Origin: Sacculina carcini
Lineage: Eukaryota; Arthropoda; Thecostraca; Sacculinidae
Assembly (NCBI GenBank): GCA_916048095.2
Contig: OU696582.1
Location: 6,400,270 to 6,464,269, forward strand
Reading direction: 5' to 3'
Length of the DNA stretch: 64,000 bases
Shown here: positions 1-16,117 of the stretch, one piece after another
Numbering within the stretch: the first letter of the stretch is position 1
Layout: each line of letters begins with the position of its first letter
Notes under the pieces: model-generated
What the model was told of the DNA's origin: nothing
Seen by the model: the letters and a program-made list of their open reading frames with translations, nothing else
Database searches by the model: none
Translations under genes and position numbers: made by a program

Positions 1-876
1 GCTAGTTTTCAAATATTGGAGGCTTCAGAACAAGTCGGTCGAATTTTTAACACGGAAAGGAATTGCTGAACAAATTATCCGGCTGAAAATGGGAAAGTTT
101 TCGTATCGTGTTTTCTAGGGCGTGAGCAAAACTTACCTGTAGCAAACCTATATAACATAGCTACGAGTATGATCGACGTACGAGCAGTAGTATGTTCGTA
201 TATAGCACATGTTAAGGTTGCAAATGTTGCGGTTCATCTCATAGCCCGCATGAGAAATGACAAGTAACCAGCGAGTCTGTGTCGCCATATGAAAATTGTG
301 TCGTGTTTGGCGTCAAGAGTTGGCGAGTCGGTCTTGTAGTGAGTCTGTCTGGTTAGCCACTTTAACCGAGTGAGTCTGGTCTTGTCGGTCGAGTAATATC
401 CGGCAGCGGACATGGGCCTGCCGTGAGGGTGATGAAAGTGAGAGTGTCTGTGGCGTTCATTACGACTTGGGCAGAGAAATGAGAATGGGCAACTATTCGA
501 AATATCGCGGAACTTGGAGGAGCAAATGTGGTAAGCCAAAAAGCAAAAAGTTGTCAAGGTAAGGCAGGCCGGGCCAGGCCAATGTGAAGCTACAATGCTG
601 ATGCGATCGCTTGAGCGATCGTTTGCGGTTGCTGGTCCAGGGCACATAGGTAATCTGTTTCATTGGTATAAGACGCCTCTGTAGGGAATCTTGAACAGTC
701 GGGACAAGCCGCGGCTCTTTGTAGAATTTGTTTTGTTTTGTTTTTATACATACCGGCCAACAGGATGACATCCCAATTATAGGCGGAGTACACATAATAC
801 AATTCACGGAAGCGAATAGCAAATATAAGATTCTAAAATTTAAAAAATAAAAATATGTATATATAAAAAGTCAATA
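1..876. other. No gene recognised
   Basis: No open frame in this stretch has recognisable motifs. The last ~70 bases are AT-rich and probably belong to the 3' UTR of the minus-strand LINE fragment that follows. Confidence 0.5.
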
Positions 877-1729
877 TTAAAAACAGACTTTGCGAAGTGC
901 AGAACGACTGATATTAAGGATATCTATACCGGGCTGCTTATTCACTAGCTTGTTGTAGTATAGAGGAAAGCGAGCGTGCCATATTCTACCAGTGACCACG
1001 GTGCGCGTTGGTGGTATGTGCAGGGGGTCCCGGGGGCGCACACCTGGTCTTGGTACTCTCCATCCGACTCGTGACAGCAGCTGCGGAGAGTCGAGTCTGT
1101 TTTTTATTATAGAATAAAGAAACGCGGCGTCGAGCCATCGCCTGCGAATGTCAAGTGGTTGGAGGCCGTAAATTGAGTGGAGTTCGGTGTGATTCATCTC
1201 AGTTCGATTGGCCTGCAGGTACTTGATTGTGCGGAGGAATCTCTTCTGTATCAGCTGCAGCCTCTGTGTGTGCGTTGGTGCTGCGCCTGCCCAAATCACA
1301 CTGGCATACTCGATGGTCGACCGCACATTCGAACAATAGGCGGCAATCAGGTTTCGAGAGTCGAAGTTCCGTGGTAGACCTTGCATGCATCTGGTGAGCA
1401 CACCAAGTGAGCGATTGGCTCTGCGAGCGACGTCATCAATGTGTTGTGCAAAGGTGAGCTTGGAGTCAAAGACGACCCCCAGGTCACGTGTAGTGGTCAC
1501 CTTTTGCACTGTGTCACAGCCTATCGTGTAGGTGAACTCAACTGGCTTCTTTTTCAGCGTGATACACAAGTGTGAGGATTTTGCAGGGTTCAGTTTAAGA
1601 CCCCACTTTTCACACCACTCACACAGAGTGTTGAGCTGCTCTTGCAGACTCTCACAGTCGTTGCTCGCCTTGACCGTCCGGAAAAGCTTTACGTCATCTG
1701 CGTATAGTTTAATTCGCGTGGAAGATCGA
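877..1729 (-). pseudogene. Non-LTR retrotransposon reverse transcriptase, C-terminal part
   Basis: On the minus strand one frame is open from about 1729 to the stop at 877, roughly 284 codons. It begins with KLYADDVKLF, the catalytic YADD box of LINE reverse transcriptase. It continues through the thumb region with RDLGVVFDSKLTFAQHID, an STIEYASVIW motif and a C-terminal tail seen in Jockey/CR1-type elements. A TAA just upstream of the YADD box, and no endonuclease or RT fingers further upstream, show that this is a 5'-truncated or broken copy. I find no target-site duplication. The class call is firm; the clade is uncertain. Confidence 0.85.
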
Positions 1730-1734
1730 ACTTA

Positions 1735-2639
1735 ATCATTCAATAGGTGAAATATGTGATGGGATCCGAAGCGCTGAAGCTGGTTACCACAAACGCATGG
1801 TGTAATTTCGTAAGGTCCGATATATCGTAAATGATTTGGGTACTTGAATCTGGTTTTCAGATTGTAAATAGTCCAATACAGGTTGGGCGTTCCGGAGAAA
1901 TGTTGGCAAATATATATTCGCGAATAAATATTTGCTAACATTACATACATTACATACATATGTTACATATGTATAGTCATATGTATATTACATATGTATT
2001 GTCGAACCGAAAAAAATCTCCGATTCCGGCTCGGAAGTTCTGATTCGTACCAACGTCAAAAAACTATTCGGGCTCCCGGGTTCGAAATGTCTTATGGCGT
2101 CGTGAAGCCACATTGAAAACGAGGAAGACACGGCGAGAAAAGTCTATTGCAGGCGAGATCACAATACAAGCTAATACCAGCGAATGCGAGCGAATCAGAA
2201 CGAATGCCTGTTGACCGGCAGTGTGCCGTGTTATATATGCCCGGTCATGTTACCTTTCACGCGGTCACATGACCATTCACACGGTCATATTCCCAACACG
2301 CCTAAACGCGTTCAACAATACAAAAGGATACACACAGACATACTAGTTCAGTAGACACATACACACCGGACACACACCACTGACCCAAGTCTAACTACAC
2401 ACAGACATACACTTGACATGCATACACACCAGACACGCATACAAACGAGCGAAACGTTCAGACACAACAGGACACACTAACACACGTTCGCAAACATTCC
2501 AACGCCCAACCACAAACACTCAACGCAACTTGCACGCCTCGATCTCTTCGCGAATCTGAACCTTCGAATCTTTGTTCGGAGTGTTTACGTGTAACTATTA
2601 TGTGTTACCATACCATGCTTCAATGCATATAAAATTTGA
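1735..2639. other. Unassigned, AT- and CA-rich sequence
   Basis: No gene seen. Around 1945-2000 there is a cluster of ACATATGT-type palindromic AT steps. The segment 2310-2530 is rich in ACACA on the + strand. Both look like simple-sequence DNA. Confidence 0.4.
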
Positions 2640-2956
2640 GAGTGTTAAGGCAGCAAATGTTTGTCGCGTACATGTGGCTTGATCTTCTCTCAATGCGTCC
2701 CGTTAGCGACGGAGTATTTATGCGGTGTTTGTATGTTTGTGTGCGAGTTGGCCACGGTGGCGTATGGTTGGGGAATTGGGGTGCGAGATAGAGGGTTGTT
2801 TTGGATAGTGTGCCTCCCGTGGGGTCGAGCGGAACAAGAGAGGCAGTGCGCATAGTGAGTCGTGTGAGCGTCGTGGAGTGTGTCGGTGTGCGGTGTCTTG
2901 TGGGCGCGCGTGGGGCTGCAATGCCCCCGCGCGCCCGTCTTCGAATACATCTAACA
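2640..2956 (+). repeat. LTR-like segment with terminal GC hairpin
   Basis: This stretch resembles the LTR of Phe2 in composition: long GTGTG/GCGAG tracts followed by a GC hairpin near the 3' end, then a short AT-rich tail ending in CA at 2956. The hairpin at 2902-2936 has arms GGGCGCGCG and CGCGCGCCC. It is the same length (35 nt) as the hairpin in the Phe2 LTRs. No tRNA-Phe-type motif follows, so it would be a solo or truncated LTR. The left boundary is a guess and no target duplication was found. Confidence 0.4.
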
Positions 2957-7945
<4,989 letters not shown>

Positions 7946-8540
7946 AACTTCGACCAAAAAAGTAACCTAATAATCAGAAAAAAGTAACTTTATTTTCGAG
8001 AGAAAGTATCCTAAAATAACATGTGATAACCAGAAACGGTAACCTAAAAATAGCCTAATCTGCATGAAATATCCTTCAAAATGTCTATTTCTTTTTGCAG
8101 TTCTGAAGGAAGAAAATACACCAGTCCCTCTTTTCTATCCTCTTTCCGATTTGGTACTATTTTACCACCCTCTCTTCGATCTGGTACCCTTTTTACAACA
8201 AACCACCATAAGTAACTTAACATCATTTGGCTAACATCGCCAAAAGGAGCATATTCATCAAAATGTAATCACACTGAATGTGTGATTGCTCCCGTCCTTA
8301 TGTAAGCAACCTGTCATCAGTCTTATAAGGGGACACTGTTTCGTTGCTTGAGCTCAAACGTGGGAAAGTGGTGCCATATCACGCCCTGAAACTCATGTGC
8401 TACTTTCTGTCCTAGTAAATGCCTACTGGCAAGTGCTACAGTGCAGTATCTGGTATAGAGAGCTCACACACTCCAAACATCTCACGACACCCTCCGTTTC
8501 GTGGGCATTTCCTAAAATGGAATGACACTATGGTACAAAA

Positions 8541-8891
8541 TTGTGCAGATCCATTTTGAACCCCCCCCCCTCTTTTTCAGCTTCGACATTCTCTTATTTC
8601 CTTTCATCCAAGATCGAATCCCTACTCAGCTCTATTGTCAAACCTTCTGGCTCCCTTCCCTCGCGCATTTTTCATTCCGTTTCTCCTTTCGATTCTTTTG
8701 CACAAATCTCACTTCTCGATACTATTCGATTCTTACGAAAGACTACACCTTCCTCCTGTCCGCTCAATCTGATTTGTTTCAAGAAAATATCCTCTATCAT
8801 TCACCTTTTTGCTCCTATTTTCACCCACCTCGTTAATGCCTCTCCTTCATGGTGTTTTCATTGCTTTTATTGCTTCGGGATTTATTGCTAA
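8541..8891 (+). pseudogene. L2/CR1-like LINE reverse transcriptase, N-terminal fragment
   Basis: A 116-codon open frame with LLRKTTPSSCPL-like and FAPIFTHLVNAS motifs. In L2/CR1 LINEs these lie between the endonuclease and the RT fingers, where a PLDPIPTWLL-type motif is followed by a TNLVNASL-type motif. The frame ends where the nested insertion begins. The later RT domains resume, frameshifted, near 10507. The copy is dead. Confidence 0.6.
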
Positions 8892-8899
8892 CACTTGTC

Positions 8900-9300
8900 A
8901 ACAACAAATTTATTGTCTGTATTTTTCAGCTGATTTAGGACGAATCTGATGCGCTGAATCAAAAAATAACATTGGTTTTGCTCAATCAGGTCAAGTTTTT
9001 GCGCTATGGTCACATGTCGTTTTTTACGTTTTTGTTCATATGTGTGGAGCATTACAGAACACGTTAGTGGGGATAAAATGTCGTATCTAATAATGGCTTT
9101 GATTGGAAATGATTAGTTTTATGACAAGAAGTAGTCAGGTGCGATAGGTCTGGGTGATTTTGTCGAAAATAGATCAGTTTAAAGTCATAAAACCTGAAAA
9201 TATCCCAAATTTGGTGCGGTAAAGCATAAAGATTGTGTGTCAAAATTAAGCTAACCCTTAATCGATCAAGTGATCAAATATGATTTCTGGAAAGGCATTA
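8900..9300. other. Probable 5' part of nested mobile element
   Basis: No intact frame. By position this is the upstream part of the element carrying the gene at 9311-10065. No terminal repeats are visible. Confidence 0.35.
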
Positions 9301-9310
9301 GCTGGATAAG

Positions 9311-10065
9311 TGGCTTATTTGAGCTGACCTGAACATGGTGAACGTTTTGTTGGGACAACAATCTGGCTTCACCAAGTACCCATTTTTTATGTGCATGTGG
9401 GATAGTAGGAACCGTGCTCATTGTTACACGAAGAAGGACTGGCCTGTACCTGGGGGATGCTTGCAAAGAAAGGAACGTAATCAACCACCCTCTGGTAGAC
9501 AGAGACAGAATACTCTTACCACCGCTGCACATACAGCTCGGCTTCATCAAGCAGCTCACCAAGTCTGTGGACAAGGATGGTGACTACTTCACTTGTGTCA
9601 GGCTTTCCAGGATATACCGTGGGGAAGTTGAAAGCTGGCATCTTTGACGGTCCTCAGATCCGTCAGCTGATCAGAAATACAGAGTCCGAATGGTCAATGA
9701 ACGAAGTGGAACTGGAAGCGTGGAAGGCATTTGTTCTGGTCGTGAAGAACTTTCTTGACAATACTAAAGCCAGAAACTACACAGAACTTGTCAACAACAT
9801 GCTGATTTCTTCCAGAAACCTGGGCTGCAACATGAGCGTCAATATGCACCACCTATTTTCACATATGGACCGGTTTCCTGAGAACCGAGGTCTAATGAGT
9901 GACAAGCAGGGGGAGAGATTTCATCAGGACATGAAAGAGATGGAAACCAGTTATCAGTGTCGCTTGGACGCAGTCATGACGTCTGACTACTGTTGGACTC
10001 TGAAGAGAGACCTTTCCTGCCGCTCAACATTCCATGAGCTCTAAGAAACGGAAGTTCAAGCCTTA
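9311..10065 (+). pseudogene. Decayed mobile-element protein of the FHQD/DYCW family
   Basis: Three overlapping frames read in succession show a family common in arthropod and other invertebrate genomes, where it is annotated only as hypothetical. Motifs in order are LLGQQSGFTKYP, MWDSRNRAH, NHPLVDRDRILLPPLHIQLG, FDGPQIRQLI, LGCNMSVNMHHLFSHMDRFP, KQGERFHQDMKEME and DYCW. A basic tail SSKKRKF lies in yet another frame at the end. An in-frame TGA lies near 9323, and shifts occur near 9470-9580 and 10030. The biochemical role of the family is not known to me. Its multicopy distribution suggests it belongs to a DNA transposon. This copy sits inside the LINE at 8532-13067 and cannot be functional. 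Confidence 0.65.
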
Positions 10066-10506
10066 AAGTTTGTAAAATGGTGAAGCAACACGCAATTTAC
10101 GTGTACTTACTTTTATTAATGCCCATCACTCAGTTTACGGTAATCAATGTTTCTATCAGGTAATCAATATATGTTGTTGAAAAAACTTGTTTCCTCTTAA
10201 AACATATTTAGGATGATACCTGATGATAAAAATCAGCTGATAATGCCACGAATATGTAATTGATTTTGTCACAAGATGTTTTTTCTTCAAATTTATTTAG
10301 CACAAAAATCTGACCCGATGGAGAGAAATGGATGTCATTCCCGGATTCAGCAGTACAAATATGACTTAAATCAGTTTTAGAAATCTAGACAACATTGAAA
10401 AGAGTAAAAATGTGCTGCCCAGTGTAATAGATCCACTGAAACGGCCTGTTACAACAAAAACGACTATAGTCTGCAACAATTTTTCACGAAAACTCCTATA
10501 ATATTT
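10066..10506. other. Probable 3' part of nested element; no gene
   Basis: AT-rich sequence between the FHQD-type gene and the resumed LINE RT. No open frame with motifs. Confidence 0.4.
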
Positions 10507-11640
10507 ACCCTCATTGAACTCTTATCCGCGTTTGACTTGGTGGATCATCGTATTCTTTTAAATGACCTCCACGGACTTGGCTTTTCTGATTCTACTCTTG
10601 CTCTTCTTGAATCATACACGCACATTCTCCGTGCTGTTGAATTCCGAAGAGTCGCTTTCGAAACCACTCTCATCTGGTGTCCCTCAAGGCTCTGTCATCG
10701 GTCCTGTATTTTTCAATATGTACATGCTCTCTCTTCTATATTTTTCGATCCCTGTCTTTGGAGCACCACAGTTTGGTCGACGACATCCAGATCTACCTTC
10801 CTCTATCTCAACAAAATGGCCTTCCTCTCATACTGAATTCCATCTCCTCTTGGGCTGCTTCATACTCTTTATCAGTCAATCCCCCCAAAACACAAACTAT
10901 TATATTCTAATCATCTTCTTTGGACGCCCAATCATGCCAACTCAAACCCCTTTTCCACACACGAAATCTTGGTGTCACATTTGACTCCAGTCTTACCATA
11001 TTGTTTTTCTTCCCATATTGCTCAAACTGTACGCAGATGTAGATTCATCCTTCGCAGCCTTTATATCATTAGAAAATATGTTGACCAACGTACTCCAATC
11101 ACACTCATACATTCATTTATTTTTCCTCATCTTAACTATTGTTGTTCCTTATTCAATTCCTTATCAGCGAAACATCTTTCCTCCTTGCAATCTGTACTCA
11201 ATCAATCGTGTCGTTTTGCTTTAGACTCCCTGCTCGCCATTCTACATCTACTCTGCTTATGAAACTAGGCTGACTTCCCATTAAACTTTTGGTCCACCAA
11301 AAAATATGTTGCCTTATTTTTAAAATACTACAATCACCTGCTCCTACACCCCATCTCAAGTAACTGTTCCACTCTACGACCCATGCCCATAATACCCGGA
11401 ACTCTATCGCTCTCCTTAAAATTCGCGCCACGTCTGAATCTCCTGGTCCTCGCGATCTTTTCAGTTCGTGGATCCTCGACTGTATAACAAGCTGCCTTCT
11501 CATATAACCTCTGCCACGTCCAATAAATGTCTCAATCTTAGGCTTTATAAACATCTTATGGAATCCTATCGGGCTACATTGCTTGTTTTTCCTCATACTA
11601 TTCATCTCTCCACTGACCTTTTCGGCTCCCTACGACACAT
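10507..11640 (+). pseudogene. L2/CR1-like LINE reverse transcriptase, palm to C-terminus, frameshifted
   Basis: Successive frames show LLSAFDLVDHRILLNDLH (RT palm), then SSGVPQGSVIGPVFFNMYM, then LVDDIQIYLPLS (the catalytic box, with LVDD where LINEs usually have YADD). These are followed by SHIAQTVRRCRFILRSLYIIRKY, HLNYCCSLFNSL and a decayed C-terminus ending near 11640. Order and motifs match L2/CR1 LINEs. At least four frame changes make it a pseudogene. It is the second half of the insertion that begins at 8532. Confidence 0.8.
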
Positions 11641-11769
11641 GTAGTTCCCATCTGTAGCGGTTTCCTCACCTGCTGTGACATTTCCAACCACCGTCTTGAC
11701 CGACCGTCCCAGCTGTGTATAACCTCTGTTCGCCCGCAACTTAGCTTATGCTTTTCTAACTACCGAGCT

Positions 11770-11824
11770 AGCTTTTGCGATACTTTAGTTTGCGATAGAC
11801 GCAAACTAAAGTATCGCAGAAGCT
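11770..11824. repeat. Inverted repeat (24-bp arms, 7-nt loop)
   Basis: Left arm 11770-11793 and right arm 11801-11824 are reverse complements except for one base. The loop is GATAGAC. It lies in the 3' part of the LINE insertion. Confidence 0.85.
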
Positions 11825-12129
11825 ATATTGTAGCTATATTGTTTTGTACGTTGTCGTACAAAGCAATTCCAACGTTGCTTTTTTCCGGCCACTGTGTCTA
11901 CTTGGAACACGTTTGAAGGAGGAGGCTTTCTCGCAGAACAATTTGAAGAAATTCAAGGCCAAAGTAAATGAAATGCTACTGAAAGAGCGGAATTGACTGT
12001 TGAGTCTTATTAATTGTATATTTATTCATATTTATTGTTATTTATTCATGCTTATTGTTATTTATTTTCTATTTATTTATATTTATTCTTATTTTACTCT
12101 CTATTTATTACTATTTATTATTGGTTGTT
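11825..12129. other. AT-rich sequence, LINE 3' region
   Basis: TTTATT-rich DNA leading into the minisatellite. No gene. Confidence 0.4.
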
Positions 12130-12690
12130 GTTATTTATTAAATTATACTTTTACTCAGTGTTGGCTGTTGTTGTTTATTGAATCATATTTATTGTTGTTG
12201 TTGTTTATTGAATCATATTTATTGTTGTTGCTGTTTATTGAATCATATTTATTGTTGTTGTTGTTTATTGAATCATATTTATTGTTGTTGCTGTTGGGAG
12301 TTAGCTCGCACATGCTGCGTACGCCCCTGCGCAGACTGAGCGTTGACCTGTGAAGGTCATGCGTATGTTGACTGTGTGGTGATGTATGCGCGTGTGCTGA
12401 CCTGTGCGTGTGCTGTTTATTGAATCATATTTACTGTTGTTGTTTATTGAATCATATTTATTGGTGTTGTTGTTTATTGAATCATATTTATTTGTGTTGT
12501 TGTTACTTATTGAATCATATTTATGTTTATTGTTGGATGTTGCTTATTGAATCATATTTATATTTATTGTTGGATGTTTCTTATTGAATCATATTTATTG
12601 TTCTTAATTGTTATTTATTACTTACTTATTAATATGTATTCTTATTTATTGATGGCTGTTATTTACTGAATCACATATTTATTGTTGATT
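12130..12690. repeat. Minisatellite, unit about 30 bp
   Basis: Around ten imperfect repeats of a unit containing TTTATTGAATCATATTTATTG and a short GTT run. The array is interrupted at 12297-12410 by a GC-richer stretch (GTGTGCTGACCTGTGCG). The translated frame is repetitive (LFIESYLLLL) and not a gene. Confidence 0.85.
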
Positions 12691-13522
12691 GTTTTTATTT
12701 ATTGAGGAACGTGGGCGGAGTGACATTATGGATTGTTATCGGGTGATGGTTTATTATTTATTGTTATTTATTTATTATTTTCTTTCCAACTCTCTTTCTA
12801 GACTTTTTTCTTTTCGAACTCTCTTTCTCTCTGAGTCTTTTGGGCGCTTCCGGTACATAGGGCCACCTTAGGGTGGTAATAGTGCTTGCACTCTTCCCAT
12901 GCTACTGGATTTGCCTGTAATTAATAATAATAATAACTATGTTTGTGTGCCGGCCTATGTGCCTCATGACAATTTACTTTTTATTATTCTGCTCGTTTGT
13001 ACTTGCATTTACCCTGTTAAATCCGCCGATACTTTGTTGAAAGTGGTCAATACATACATACATACATACTATCCTGTGCACCCAAAAACGTATAACTATC
13101 GAGTAGCACAGATATTAAGGTGAAGATCAATTGCTAAATCCTAACAGCAGAAATGTTGACATTTCTTGATCTTCAGACCTAATATTCCATCTCTTTTTCT
13201 GTGTTATCCTCATTTATATCGTTTTTGTTCCTCTTATCAACAAAAAGGTACCAAACTCCGTGGTAAAGTGACCCAATAACAACAAATATAACAAAAGCTA
13301 ACCTGACGATAACAAGTAACCTAAAAAGCAAAAAAGTAACCTAACGATGAAAAAGTAAATTTTGGTAACCTAATAACTTTTTTAATAATTATCGTACACA
13401 ACTTGTTCATGCAGTTTTAAGTAGCTTATGAAAAAGTGACCTTTAGGTGGAAAAGTAACTTTATTAACTCTTGACAGCCCTAGTGATAACCCTAGAGCTC
13501 TGCCAACCTTCGTGAAAGGCAT

Positions 13523-13700
13523 TTGTATATATTAGAAGATTTAATATTTCAGCTTATTCGAAATAAATTACATGTCCTGTCAATTCCAGTGTCAAACGCG
13601 AGCTATGAAAGTCTGTTCAGCATTATGAATACGTTTTGGACAGACAGTAGAAACATACTAAACCTTGACGCCTCTGTTTTACTTGGCGCTATGTCAAATA
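13523..13700 (+). pseudogene. hAT transposase C-terminal dimerisation fragment
   Basis: The frame contains VLSIPVSNASYESLFSIMN followed by a RNILNLDASVLL segment. This is the hAT C-terminal dimerisation signature, in which an IP.SNA.ER.FS core is followed by a leucine-rich helix. Only the last ~60 residues remain, and no zinc finger or catalytic core is found upstream. It lies 40 bases beyond the right end of hAT copy A, so it may be a relic of an autonomous relative. Confidence 0.6.
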
Positions 13701-13774
13701 CATGTTTGTTTGTTTGTTTTAACCTCGTCAAAGCTGAACTGATGATGAAAATGAACTTTCATGTCATGCAATGA

Positions 13775-15442
13775 TTTTTTCGAGTTCATTAGCAAAGATA
13801 AGGGTCTTCTTCGAGCGGCAAAATCACAAGGAAAATACATATTTTTATGCTAAATGAACCCATTTTTGTGCTTCTTGGTGGGGAAATAAATGTACTTAGT
13901 ACAAATTGTACATATTTCCTGTTGTATTATTTTGTTTGCATTTGTATCTCAAATATTCACCGTTTCACATGTTTCTCCTATTATGATAAATTTAATAAGA
14001 GATTTAGAGGTTGTTAGGCCAACGCTGTGTAATTGCTGTTGCTTTGATGCCTATCATGTTTGGTTGCATTCGATATTGGTATGCTTGGTCTCGGTATGTC
14101 CCGGAACAGCAAAACAGAAAGTTGGCAACCCTATCTACTGTATCGTGACGCTCAAAGGGTTAGAAGAATTAAACGTGAAGTCGATTTTTCCAGAAAAGCA
14201 TCTCTGATATGAAGAGAATGTTTTGCGCTGCATGTGAGAGAAACGTATCCGCTGGTCACAAATCGCAGCTCGATCGACACAACAAATTGGTCGCTATATA
14301 TGTGCAGAATCTAGGTCAACTATATATGCAGAATTGAATCATGGGATCATTGTGCCTCGAGGCAAAAGTCCAAATGGTACCCCTACAGTGACACTTCTTC
14401 CATGAACATTTCCAGTGTTGCTTCTCATATTTCGCAGAGCCCCAACATATTTTCCTTAGCCCCCCTCAACCCCTCATCGAGGAATTCTGGCACCGCCACT
14501 GCACCTCTACCTTACCGGAAGGTCCCAATCAATGTGAAACTTTTTCCAGGTACTACGAAAATTTAGCCTCCCTAAGGGAGACCCCTCAATGGAATCTCGC
14601 TGGATTCATGCATAAAATGCAAATATTCTACGCAAGAGTACAAGGTTCACATATATGGAAATTAAATAACATATTTTGGGACTTTTGACAACATATTTGG
14701 ACATTTTGTCGCATGTATATGTGAACTCACGGTGAATAAAAGTTAGATTTGAAACTGGACATTTTTGTATGCATTATACGCGCCTACGTTCCATTCATTC
14801 AGACCTATGCATTAATTTTTCATGAATATCCTTGCGCGTTTTAAACGCACTGAAATGTTATAATTTGAAATGAAAGTTTCAGAAACAAGTAACGTTCACT
14901 GGTACAACTGAAACAGTATTTGTATGTATATCTTCATATTTTAATCACCGTTGTGTTATGCATGGGTAGCATACGTTGGAAAAGTCATTCCTATCAAGAT
15001 TACATGTGCCCGCAAGTTTGGACTACCATGCATTTGTACAACCTGGGTGAACTCGTTCATTTAACGCTTTAGTGCGTGAGTTTTGTAATATGTTATATTA
15101 TAATTATTGTATAAGTTGTGTACTTGTTTAAGGTTAAATTATTTCTAGAGAAGCAGGGACCACAAATGCATGTGTTATCGAGACTCTGTATAAACAGATG
15201 ATACCAGTGAATCGAGAAGTACAGCCCTCAACTCATTTGTAGATTAACTTTATTCGTGCCGCTGCCAAACTGATGTTGGTCCTCATCTCAATTATAGATT
15301 CAATGTTTTTTGTATGCCATTGTGTTTTGAAGCAATGAAATAATCCAGTGGGAATTTTCGGTGATGTTTACCTTTGTGCTCTTTTAAGAAAATGAATGTT
15401 TCATGTAATGTGTTTCGTTGTATTTGATTTATTATTTCATAG
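13775..15442. other. Upstream flank of the p53-family gene; no exon recognised
   Basis: No convincing exon, promoter or start codon can be assigned. The first coding exon found begins with a 3' splice site, so at least one more 5' exon should lie here or further upstream, beyond the LINE/hAT cluster. Confidence 0.4.
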
Positions 15443-16117
15443 TTCTTATGCTCCACAGGAAGATTGTGAGTTCATTCTTCCAAACGACACCCATTGCGGC
15501 TATGCTGATGGAAACCACGGCGAATCTCGAATTTTACGTATTGCGTTAGAGGGAGTCGATGATGACTCGGTGGAAAGCTACAGCATGGAAGAAGTCATCA
15601 ACATGCCAATGACATCAACAGCCGCCCTTCGCCCAGCTCATGAATCAACCAGGACAAACATAGACACTTTGGTTGAGCAGCTTATTCAGGATGTGCATGA
15701 CCTCAGTGATGTTCTGGACGATGCTTGTGCTTCGGCAGCTGATTCAAACGATATGTCGGCGATTACTTCCGACGTTTCAACCATGGATTTGATTGCCAAC
15801 AGGATGCAAAAAAATGATTGGGCTGGTCCCTATCGTTTCCGAGTCAAACTTGTCTCATCACAAATTAATTCTAGAACACACGCTTACAACGAGCATTTGC
15901 ATATATTGTTTTCGAATGCAGCTACAAATATCGATGTATCGATCAATATTGAACGGAGTCATAGGAACATGCGTATTCGTGTTATTCCCATTTTTGTGAA
16001 CGAGAGAAATTGTCCAGTGTCACGTTGTCTCGTTCATCGCGAAGCCGCACATGTCTGGAACAAAGAGTTTCTGCATTGCCTACAGCATGTCGTCAGAAGC
16101 CCGCATTCTAGTGCCCA
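15443..16117 (+). CDS. p53: p53-family exon A: acidic N-terminal part and first half of DNA-binding domain
   Basis: A 3' splice site with a strong pyrimidine tract ends at 15442; an alternative AG ends at 15458. The donor GTAAGT starts at 16118 and leaves phase 2. The first ~110 residues are acidic (GVDDDSVESYSMEEV, LSDVLDDA) and may hold the activation domain. The DNA-binding domain begins near 15815 and runs through RIRVIPIFVNERNCPVSRC to HVVRSPHSSA. Confidence 0.8.

Larger units (their letters stand above)
8532..13067 (+). mobile_element. L2/CR1-like LINE insertion with (CATA)n tail
   Basis: Comparison of hAT copy A with the copy at 57400-59055 shows that 8532-13067 is extra. It is flanked by ACTAT at 8527-8531 and 13068-13072, a likely target-site duplication. 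It ends in CATACATACATA, a typical LINE simple-repeat tail. RT fragments of one orientation lie at 8541-8891 and 10507-11640. About 1.6 kb between them holds a different, decayed mobile-element gene, so the LINE itself was invaded later. No endonuclease domain is present, so the copy is 5'-truncated. Confidence 0.75.
7946..13482. mobile_element. Non-autonomous hAT element, copy A, split by a LINE
   Basis: Segments 7946-8531 and 13068-13482 match, in order, the better-bounded copy at 57400-59055. Shared blocks include repeated AAAAGTAACCTAA motifs, the stretch around 8095-8190, the block around 8380-8530 and the right end with the inverted-repeat sequence TTGACAGCCCTA (ending 13482). The right end is clear. 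The left terminus has diverged, so the start is approximate and no 8-bp duplication can be confirmed. There is no transposase inside the element. A 4.5 kb LINE insertion separates the two halves. Confidence 0.75.

Noticed and set aside
1732..1959. Minus-strand frame with YIGPYEI as a Gypsy integrase end
   Set aside because: Only a few residues match and no neighbouring integrase sequence supports it.
12000..12353. Repetitive LLLLFIESY frame as a membrane protein
   Set aside because: It is a minisatellite; the repeated frame reflects a 30-base unit and has no start context.
12130..12690. CRISPR-like array
   Set aside because: Units are directly abutting and imperfect, without unique spacers, and the genome is eukaryotic.
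13890..14207. 105-codon + strand frame as a first exon of the p53-family gene
   Set aside because: No acidic activation motif, no good donor in phase, and Cys-rich AT-biased composition typical of chance frames.
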